From NCBI GenBank assembly GCA_030653175.1, contig JAURZV010000031.1, forward strand, positions 1 through 64,000: a DNA stretch of 64,000 nucleotides, read 5' to 3'. Every line of letters begins with the position of its first letter. Positions within the stretch are counted from its first letter, which is position 1. Below the pieces are notes generated by a model. That model searched no databases. It had not been told where the DNA came from and saw only the letters and a list, made by a program, of their open reading frames with translations. Both the position numbers and the translations under genes were made by a program. Shown here one piece after another: positions 7,361-13,575 of the stretch. The stretch comes from Methylobacter sp. (GTDB taxonomy: Bacteria; Pseudomonadota; Gammaproteobacteria; Methylococcales; Methylomonadaceae).

Positions 7361-8458
7361 TTAAATCGCCATATTGAATGCGCCCATGATGCGATAATCA
7401 GGGTCGGATTGATTGCCGCGCAAGTCGTGCATTACTGCGTAACCTACAGAGGTGCCGACATTCCAGTTTTGTCCTGAAATAAAACGAATACCCGGTGAAA
7501 TATAGAGGGTGTTTTTGCCCGAGTTGCCGATAGTAATGTTATTGCCACGTTTTTCCTGATCCCGCCATTCGCCATTGGCCTCCAGCACCAGATTCCATGA
7601 GCAAGCTGCACAAGGAGTGAAAGATTTAACAGGCAGGGACGCCGCAAAGTCATAGTTAAAACTATCACCTAGATCAGTATCCTGGCTGCCTTTTGTGACA
7701 AGCGTGTACATGACGCTGCTGTTTAACTGAACAACACCCAGGTCGTAGCCGTAGGCCAGGCCGAACATGCCATCCCATGATCCTGAGCCGGGTTGCAAGT
7801 GGGTTTCCAAACGTTTACTGGTGACATCGGCGGGTAGGGCCAGATCCGCGCCTGTTGTGTGCTTATAGTAGCGTTTATAACCTTCATTGGTTGTTTCACC
7901 TGTCGGCGCTTTCATGCCCAGCAGTAAGGCGGCGCTCTGTTTGCTGTCTTTGAAAAACTGATATTGCCCCCAAAAACTCATATCGCCTATGCCTTCTGAG
8001 CTGCCATGATTAGCGATATTATTAGTGCCGTGATGCTCGCCATCTTCAAAATGACCATCTGAGACTTCCCGGATGCCGTCACGATAAACAAACGGCAGTC
8101 GCAAGCCAACGGTTACATCATCGGTAATCCCGTAAGCAAGACGAAATGAGCCGCCCAGTAAATCATTGACGCTATGTAGATTGGCTTGTCGATCATGATC
8201 AGCCGCACCCTCTTGATAGAGATCGGGATTTGCTGCGCCATCTGCTCTTCTTAAGTCAGACAACTTTTCATCACTATAAGGACGAAGCTGTAAATATTCT
8301 GCGCGGACTCCGGCGGCAATTTTGCCCTTGTTAAGTGTTTGAGCGCTTTCCGTCCAGAATGGCGCCGAAGATTGCAAGCCAAAGCCGCCTGAAAGATGGT
8401 CGGCCATCGCTGCTGAGGGAATGGCGACTAATAATAAGGGTAGAACTTTACGGTGCAT
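7361..8458 (-). CDS. Outer membrane beta-barrel protein (MetA-pathway/transporter-like)
   Basis: 365-residue secreted protein with an 18-20 residue signal peptide (MHRKVLPLLLVAIPSAAMA). The rest alternates polar and hydrophobic residues, with repeated G-x-aromatic strands and a terminal hydrophobic strand (YRIMGAFNMAI), as in outer membrane barrels. It resembles the 'phenol degradation MetA pathway' barrel group ('AYGITDDVTVGLRLPFVYRDG', 'GIGDMSFWGQYQF', 'LLLGMKAPTGETTNEG'). A CAAC motif (SFTPCAACSW) near residue 285 is odd for a barrel and could bind metal or form a disulfide. It precedes the BNR lipoprotein and probably shares its role. Substrate unknown. Confidence 0.75.
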   Translation of the reverse strand: MHRKVLPLLLVAIPSAAMADHLSGGFGLQSSAPFWTESAQTLNKGKIAAGVRAEYLQLRPYSDEKLSDLRRADGAANPDLYQEGAADHDRQANLHSVNDLLGGSFRLAYGITDDVTVGLRLPFVYRDGIREVSDGHFEDGEHHGTNNIANHGSSEGIGDMSFWGQYQFFKDSKQSAALLLGMKAPTGETTNEGYKRYYKHTTGADLALPADVTSKRLETHLQPGSGSWDGMFGLAYGYDLGVVQLNSSVMYTLVTKGSQDTDLGDSFNYDFAASLPVKSFTPCAACSWNLVLEANGEWRDQEKRGNNITIGNSGKNTLYISPGIRFISGQNWNVGTSVGYAVMHDLRGNQSDPDYRIMGAFNMAI

Positions 8459-8904
8459 AAGAGTCTCTATTAAAGGTTGTAAAATTACGTCACATCACAA
8501 GTCATGTGTTTATACATAAATACCGACATTAAATTCAGTTTGTATGATAAATAGTCGAATGGTTGGACCAGCAAGGTAAATAGAAAAGCAGTTATTGTGC
8601 CAGGCATCGCTAATGCCTCGTTAGGCCAGTGAATTCAAGGCTAGCGAAAATATTTCATCAGACTAACTATTTTTTAAAAAATAAAGTGTGTCATATGACC
8701 TATTTTAGTGTGTTAAATAACACAGTTTAATAAGATTTCCGCTTAGACTGGCTAACTTACGCAGACGACCTGCAAGGACAACTCGTAAGGCAGTTCTGTG
8801 AAAGTATTTTATGTAGGTTAGAAATGCCCGATATTCTGCATATTCATCACTAAGCAGACTCAAATGGCGTTATCTATTACGCCTTACTGCGTTGATTGAA
8901 ATAC
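8459..8904. other. Non-coding stretch upstream of the barrel gene
   Basis: About 450 AT-rich bases with no credible gene. The only notable item is a dyad at 8709-8724, TGTGTTA-AA-TAACACA, with perfect 7-bp arms. It could be an operator for an unknown regulator, about 250 bp upstream of the barrel gene. Confidence 0.45.
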
Positions 8905-9401
8905 TCACCAAACCCTATCCACACCGTAACGCAAAAACAACGCTTCATTGCTGAGAAATTTCATATTTTCTACTAAAACCTGACCAATCAACAAACGGTC
9001 GAATGGGTCACGATGTTCAAATGGTAAATTTAACACGGCTAAAACATGGGTGGGCTGTAATCGCTCACCTCCCCCTTTGAAAAAGGGGGATTGAGGGGGA
9101 TTTATCTAAGCAAATCTCCCCTAACCCCTCTTTTTCTAAGAGGGGGACTGAACGTTTACGGCGGGCTTAACAGATAACAGCGAAATACTTTGTTACTCCA
9201 ATGTATCAATCACCTGCTCAAGTAATTGCGACAACTTCAACTTACCAAGGCCTATCTTGATTGCCATTTCCCAAAGACTAACAATGCTCAAATAAATATC
9301 GGCATTATCATCGCTGAATATGTCCTTTACAGTATCAGACAGACGCTCATCATCTTCTAAAAACCAGATCAAAGAATGAGAGTATCCAGTAAATAACGCA
9401 T
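8905..9401 (-). pseudogene. PIN-domain toxin, decayed
   Basis: The ATG overlaps the upstream antitoxin stop (TAATG, 9399-9403) and begins MRYLLDT. A two-base CT duplication then shifts the frame; the family continues as 'HSLIWFLEDDERLSDTV' and 'SIVSLWEMAIKIGLGKLKL', both typical PIN (VapC-like) blocks. A TAA at 9193-9195 comes next, then 'SISLLSVKPA'. A palindromic repeat (about 9063-9150) follows, after which the C-terminus is clean: 'HVLAVLNLPFEHRDPFDRLLI...GVDRVW' up to TGA at 8905. Three independent lesions make the toxin non-functional. Confidence 0.85.
9063..9150. repeat. Palindromic repeat inserted in the PIN toxin gene
   Basis: Blocks CTCCCCCTTTGAAAAAGGGGG, read in two parts, and CCCCTCTTTTTCTAAGAGGGG form hairpins around ATTGAGGGGGATTTATC. 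This resembles a repeat type common in many bacterial genomes. It separates 'SLLSVKPA' from 'QPTHVLAVLNLP' of the toxin. Confidence 0.7.
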
Positions 9402-9610
9402 TACATGTACTCTTTAAAGTCATCCAATGGCGCATCAAAATCATTTGCCATAAAAACTACTAACCCTTTCATACAGCCAATCTGCCGCTTTGATGCTGTT
9501 TTTTTATTGACTCGCAGTTTTGAAATTAACTTCTCCAGCTCTATTAATGACTCTTCCGGCAAACCGTCAATTTGACGAATTAAATTTAACTTATGTTCTG
9601 CAATATTCAT
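9401..9610 (-). CDS. Putative antitoxin (DUF2281-like)
   Basis: 69 residues, mostly helical ('MNIAEHKLNLIRQIDGLPEESLIELEKLISKLR'), ending in an acidic segment ('NDFDAPLDDFKEYM') as in antitoxins that cap PIN toxins. Its stop overlaps the ATG of the decayed PIN toxin, the coupling expected of a TA operon. The antitoxin frame is intact while the toxin is broken, the usual order of decay. Family assignment rests on context and composition. Confidence 0.7.
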   Translation of the reverse strand: MNIAEHKLNLIRQIDGLPEESLIELEKLISKLRVNKKTASKRQIGCMKGLVVFMANDFDAPLDDFKEYM

Positions 9611-9919
9611 CTTAACCTCACTTATCGAAACGCTTCTATCGTTATCGTAGTACCTTTAATAAGCCATCTGGATCAGAAATTTCATCGTTTTTTAGATAAT
9701 GTACTAGACGTAAAACAACGGATATTTCAGGGTGCAATCTTTTACCTGCTTTCTACGGACAATTAAGTTAAGTGGTTTGCGGTGAGTTTGTCAAACCATG
9801 AAAGGCTTGACGACTAGTTCTTCCGACCCCTCTACATGCTCAGGGCGAACGGAACAAGTCTTAACTTAGGCCGTGGCGCGATGAGTGGGAACGAGCTAAA
9901 GCCATAAGTTCTGCTTTAT
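9611..9919. other. Non-coding stretch with a degenerate dispersed repeat
   Basis: No gene seen. Around 9785-9852 'TTTGTCAAACCATGAA' and 'CTCAGGGCGAACGG' resemble a weathered copy of the GTTCGACAGGCTCA...CGAACGG repeat type that is also found inside glnE. Confidence 0.4.
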
Positions 9920-10954
9920 TCACAGCGACAATAAAATTTTCGCCTGCTCGATAATCTCCTGCTCATCAATGTCCTTAATCGAATAATCCTGCTTGTTGAG
10001 TTTATATGGATTGACGATGGATGCGGACTTAACCACTTTGTTGATGTCGGTCTGATAAACCCTGCTGACCGGCGTCGGGCCGAAGATGGTGATTGACGGT
10101 CGGTTTAATCCCCAGGCCATGTGGGTCGGCCCGGTATCGTTGCCGATCAGTAAATCGGCTTTGGCAATCAGCGCTTTCAGGCTGTTCAACTCCAGCTTGG
10201 GCATGACTTTGATCAGCTCGGATTGCGTCGACATCCACTCTGCGGTGGCTTTTTCCTGCTCGTTGCCCCAGATGACCAGACAGTTTTGCTGCAACGCCTC
10301 TGCTATTTTTACAAACTTGGCGGCCGGATAGTTGCGGCTGTCCCAGGTTGAACCGATTACCAGCATGATATTGATCCGGTCTTTTAACAGAAAATCATAA
10401 ATCTGCGGGTCTTCGTTGTTAAAAAACAAAAACGGCTTTTTGTTAAGAATTTGTTCGGTGGTGATACGGATTCCTAAAGGGCTGGACAGTATCAAGGCGT
10501 TTCTGTCGATGGTATTGGCATCGTAAGCGCAGGCCACTTTGACATCATAAAACCACGACGCGGCTTTTTCCCTGATTGAATCGGCATCGAATCCGGCGAT
10601 GCGTTTTCCCCGACTGGCTTGCGGCATACACATCCTCCCTGCCGATACGAGCTTGGCGGTGACCGCCGATTTAATCAGTCCTTGGGCGTCAATAACCAGG
10701 TCATAATTATTTTTTGCATAGCTGCGTATTTTTTTAAGCTGCGCAAAAATTCCGGCCTTGTTGGTTTTTAAGGCTTTCAGGTTAACCGTCAGAATGTTGT
10801 CGATGTCGGGATTGTGTTTTAAGACTTCTGCGAAGCGTTCTTCGACTATCCAATCGATCTGGATTTGGGGGGAATGGGCTTTAATGAATTGAAGGGCGAC
10901 CATCGCATGCACGATGTCTCCCAGGGCCGAGAGTTTTACAATGGCGATTTTCAT
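9920..10954 (-). CDS. waaC: Lipopolysaccharide heptosyltransferase I
   Basis: Transfers the first L-glycero-D-manno-heptose to Kdo in the LPS inner core, at the cytoplasmic face of the inner membrane. GT9-family features: N-terminal 'MKIAIVKLSALGDIVHAM', 'DWIVEERFAEV', and the C-terminal nucleotide-sugar site 'LIGNDTGPTHMAWGLNRPSITIFGPT'. The start is the ATG at 10954; an open extension further upstream is only a translated GTAGGGGCGA repeat. About 13 residues near position 110 (SAGRMCMPQASRG) are foreign to the family and are encoded by a copy of the dispersed palindromic element (10608-10640). Removing them rejoins 'TAKLV' to 'GKRIAGFDADSIREKAASWFYD'. It is paired with waaF, 95 bp upstream. 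Confidence 0.93.
   Translation of the reverse strand: MKIAIVKLSALGDIVHAMVALQFIKAHSPQIQIDWIVEERFAEVLKHNPDIDNILTVNLKALKTNKAGIFAQLKKIRSYAKNNYDLVIDAQGLIKSAVTAKLVSAGRMCMPQASRGKRIAGFDADSIREKAASWFYDVKVACAYDANTIDRNALILSSPLGIRITTEQILNKKPFLFFNNEDPQIYDFLLKDRINIMLVIGSTWDSRNYPAAKFVKIAEALQQNCLVIWGNEQEKATAEWMSTQSELIKVMPKLELNSLKALIAKADLLIGNDTGPTHMAWGLNRPSITIFGPTPVSRVYQTDINKVVKSASIVNPYKLNKQDYSIKDIDEQEIIEQAKILLSL
10608..10640 (-). repeat. In-frame palindromic element, copy in waaC
   Basis: Minus-strand core AGGGAGGATGTGTATGCCGC then AAGCCAGTCGGGG. It matches the copies in batD and the DUF58 gene over GTGTATGCCGCAAGCC. This is the shortest and most eroded copy; the hairpin's 3' arm is lost. Confidence 0.75.
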
Positions 10955-10977
10955 AAAAACATTTTGATTATGGGGTC

Positions 10978-11052
10978 GTAGGGGCGATCCGGCAGGTCGC
11001 CCTGGCAATGTACGGTATTTAGAACAAGGGCGACCTGCCGGATCGCCCCTAC
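10978..11052. repeat. GTAGGGGCGATCCGGCAGGTCGCCC inverted-repeat element
   Basis: Two inverted arms, GTAGGGGCGATCCGGCAGG... and ...CCTGCCGGATCGCCCCTAC, enclose about 25 bp between waaF and waaC. The right arm contributes the TAG stop of waaF (11049-11051). It shares the GTAGGGGC start with the palindromes at 5734 and 26937. Confidence 0.8.
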
Positions 11053-12131
11053 GTGTTAATGAGATCAAGCACCCGATCCGGCGTGATGCCGACCAGGCAA
11101 TGGGTGTGGCCTAGCGGACATTCGCGCTTGAAGCAGGGCGCGCAATCGAGGTTCAACGAGATAACATGGGCCTTGTCGTTCAGCGGCGGCGTAAAGCCCG
11201 GATCCGATGAGCCGTAAATGGCGATGATTTTTTTGTCCAACGCGGCGGCGACATGCATCAGGCCGGAGTCATTGGTCACTACGGTATTGGCCAGCGACAT
11301 TAAATCGACCGCTTCGGCTAATGAGGTTCTGCCGGTAAAATCGGTACAGAAGCCGGAAGCTTCCCTGTTGATTTGTGCTGCATCGGCTTTATCCTTATCG
11401 GAGCCGAACAGCCAGACCTGCCAGCCCTGGTCGATTTTATGCCGGGCGACTTCGGCGTAATACTCGGTCAGCCAGCGCTTTGCGGGGCCGTATTCGGCAC
11501 CTGGGCATAAGGCCAGGATTTTTATCGCCATGGACGGTGTGTATGCCGTAAGGCTGCCGGGAGCAGACTCGGCGATCGACGGCGTCAGCTTGAATTTATC
11601 GATGACAGATTGTTGCCGGTCTTTGCTGATCGTTAGCGCAGGCGTCGGGCATTCCGGCGGCATAGACGCATCAACTGGCAGGCTCAAGGCGACGAAACGC
11701 TGCACGGTCATGGTCAGCAGGTTTTTGTCCAGCTTTCTGGCATCGTTAAGCAATCCCCAGCGGCATTCACCAATGTAACCGGTACGGACGGGAATATTGG
11801 CGAAGAAGGGAGGAATTGCGGATTTCCAGGAATTCGGCAGCAGGATGGCCTGATCATAGCCTTCCGAGCGCAGGCTCAGTCCCAGCTTGATGCGTGCCAT
11901 CAAGCTGAATTGGCCGCGCGGCAGCGGCATGACGATGGCTTTGCTCACTTCGGGCATTCTTTCCAGCAGCGATAATGTCCATGACGGGGCCAGCACATCA
12001 ACTTGGCAATCCGGGTGGGTATTTTTCAGGGCGATAAACAGGCTTTGCGCCATCACCATATCGCCGACCCAGGAGGGGCCGACGACTAGAATCTTGTGAT
12101 ATTTCTTCAAAACCTTACCTGATTTATTCAT
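11049..12131 (-). CDS. waaF: Lipopolysaccharide heptosyltransferase II
   Basis: Adds the second heptose of the LPS inner core. GT9 hallmarks: 'KILVVGPSWVGDMVMAQSLF' at the N-terminus, 'LLPNSWKSA', 'LALCPGAEYGPAKRWLTEYYA', 'VTNDSGLMHVAAALDKKIIAIYGSSDPGFTPP' and the C-terminal 'CAPCFKRECPLGHTHC'. Between 'FKLTPS' and 'IKILALCPGAEYG' lie 17 extra residues (IAESAPGSLTAYTPSMA), encoded by an inverted copy of the in-frame palindromic element (11524-11573). The frame stays open although the element is in the opposite orientation to its other copies. The stop TAG comes from the adjacent GTAGGGGCGA repeat. Confidence 0.94.
   Translation of the reverse strand: MNKSGKVLKKYHKILVVGPSWVGDMVMAQSLFIALKNTHPDCQVDVLAPSWTLSLLERMPEVSKAIVMPLPRGQFSLMARIKLGLSLRSEGYDQAILLPNSWKSAIPPFFANIPVRTGYIGECRWGLLNDARKLDKNLLTMTVQRFVALSLPVDASMPPECPTPALTISKDRQQSVIDKFKLTPSIAESAPGSLTAYTPSMAIKILALCPGAEYGPAKRWLTEYYAEVARHKIDQGWQVWLFGSDKDKADAAQINREASGFCTDFTGRTSLAEAVDLMSLANTVVTNDSGLMHVAAALDKKIIAIYGSSDPGFTPPLNDKAHVISLNLDCAPCFKRECPLGHTHCLVGITPDRVLDLINT
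11524..11573 (+). repeat. In-frame palindromic element, inverted copy in waaF
   Basis: ATCGCCATGGACGGTGTGTA, then TGCCGTAAGGCTGCCGGGAG, then CAGACTCGGCG. It aligns with the batD, DUF58 and glnE copies but is antisense to its host gene. Hairpin arms CTGC/GCAG around CGGGA are kept. Confidence 0.8.
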
Positions 12132-12381
12132 AAGTCAGTAAGGTACGCTACGCTATGCGTACCTTACTGAACTTGGTGCGGTGCTTGGAAAATGGTACGC
12201 GAAGCGTACCCTACATTACTGCTTTTATCTTTGAACGACCAAAGCAAGCTTTGGACTCCAAATATCACATCACGGACATCCGGAGTTCAAAGCTTGCTTT
12301 GAATACGAAGCGACACGAAACTTTATGTTTCTTTCTTCGTGCCCTTCGTGTCTTCGTGGTTAAATTTTTTTCAAAAAAACA
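12132..12381. repeat. Two inverted-repeat families between waaF and ilvE
   Basis: 12137-12215: GTAAGGTACGCTACGC...GCGTACCTTAC with GGTACGCGAAGCGTACC alongside. 12240-12300: CAAAGCAAGCTTTGGACTCCAA faces TTCAAAGCTTGCTTTG; the same family recurs at about 17440 and 31700-31760. 12315-12360 has the CTTCGTGCCCTTCGTGTCTTCGTGG motif. No gene is seen. Confidence 0.7.
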
Positions 12382-13308
12382 TTAAGCAACGTAAGTCAAC
12401 CAGTCGGCATGATCGTCTCTGCGTCCATGCACATAGTCGAAATACAGCGACTGCAATTGCTCGGTGACCGGCCCACGGCTGCCGGAACCGATTTCGCGAT
12501 TATCCAGTTCCCTGATCGGCGTCACTTCGGCCGCAGAACCGGTAAAGAACGCTTCATCGGCAATGTAAATTTCATCGCGGGTAATGCGTTTTTCAATCAC
12601 TTCATAACCCTGCTCTCCGGCAATCGTCATGACCGTATCGCGGGTAATGCCTTCCAATGCCGAGGTGGTTTCAGGCGTGTAAATTTTACCGTTACGCACG
12701 ATAAACAGGTTTTCGGCGCTGCCTTCCGCCGCGAAACCTTCATGATCCAGCATCAACGCTTCATCGTAACCATTAGCGCGCGCTTCTTGTAACGCGAGAA
12801 TGGAATTAATGTAATTGCCGTTGGCTTTGGCTTTGCACATGGTGCTGTTGTGATGGTTGCGGGTATAAGACGACGTGCGGATGCGGATGCCTTGTTCTAT
12901 GCTTTCCGCGCCCAGATACGCGCCCCACGACCATGCGGCAACCATCACATGCACTTTCAGGTTGTCGGCTCTCAAGCCCATGCCTTCAGAGCCTAAAAAA
13001 CACATGCTGCGAATATAGGCGCTGTCCAAATTGTTTTTGGCAACCGCATCGCGCTGAACTTGATTCAGCTCGTCTTTGCCATACGGCATTTTCATATTCA
13101 TGATGTGCGCGGAACGGAACAGGCGATCCGTATGATCCTGCATCTTGAAAATCGCCGTGCCTTTTTCGGCGTGATACGCTCTTATGCCTTCAAACACGCC
13201 CAATCCGTAGTGCAAGGTATGCGTCAGCACATGGACTTTAGCTTCGCGCCACTCAACCCATTGCCCATCCAGCCAAATAACGCCGTCTCTATCGTCCATC
13301 GTCATCAT
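12382..13308 (-). CDS. ilvE: Branched-chain amino acid aminotransferase
   Basis: PLP-dependent class IV aminotransferase catalysing the last step of Val, Leu and Ile synthesis in the cytoplasm. Family features: 'THTLHYGLGVFEGIRAY', 'RLFRSAHIM', the catalytic-lysine region 'CKAKANGNYINSILALQEA', 'GFAAEGSAENLFIVRNGKIYTP', 'ALEGITRDTVMTIA' and 'EAFFTGSAAEVTPI'. Length (308) matches the E. coli protein. The ATG at 13308 is followed by two further in-frame ATGs (13305, 13299), with a GAGAG ribosome site just upstream; the first is kept. The upstream gap holds only a repeat, so its promoter must lie in or near it. Confidence 0.95.
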   Translation of the reverse strand: MMTMDDRDGVIWLDGQWVEWREAKVHVLTHTLHYGLGVFEGIRAYHAEKGTAIFKMQDHTDRLFRSAHIMNMKMPYGKDELNQVQRDAVAKNNLDSAYIRSMCFLGSEGMGLRADNLKVHVMVAAWSWGAYLGAESIEQGIRIRTSSYTRNHHNSTMCKAKANGNYINSILALQEARANGYDEALMLDHEGFAAEGSAENLFIVRNGKIYTPETTSALEGITRDTVMTIAGEQGYEVIEKRITRDEIYIADEAFFTGSAAEVTPIRELDNREIGSGSRGPVTEQLQSLYFDYVHGRRDDHADWLTYVA

Positions 13309-13349
13309 TTACTCTCTCCAATATTAATGTTTATTTGTTACTACTTAGC

Positions 13350-13545
13350 AGTCAAAAACGGAACGCAGATAACGCTGATAATTATGATTTAATAAGATTT
13401 TTCTTGTTTTGAAAAAACTTTGTGTTTAAACCTAGGATTCTTGCAGCTATTAAGAGCAAACTCACTTTCAGCAATTTCTAAATGTTTACAGTTATCCGCG
13501 TTAATCATATTCATCTGCGTTATCTGCGTTCCATTTTATTTAATG
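13350..13545. repeat. Inverted GGAACGCAGATAACGC element
   Basis: AACGGAACGCAGATAACGCTGATAATTATGATT at 13357-13390 (given here as one block, read in pieces) is answered in inverted form at 13490-13540: GTTATCCGCGTTAATCATATT, CATCTGCGTTATCTGCGTTCC. The spacer is AT-rich. It occupies most of the gap between ilvE and glnE. Confidence 0.7.
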
Positions 13546-13575
13546 GTGCTAAGTAATTATGTTTACCACGCGCCA

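Noticed and set aside
10955-11068. N-terminal extension of waaC
   Set aside because: The extra residues come from the translated GTAGGGGCGATCCGG repeat; the family start is MKIAIVKLSALGD at 10954.
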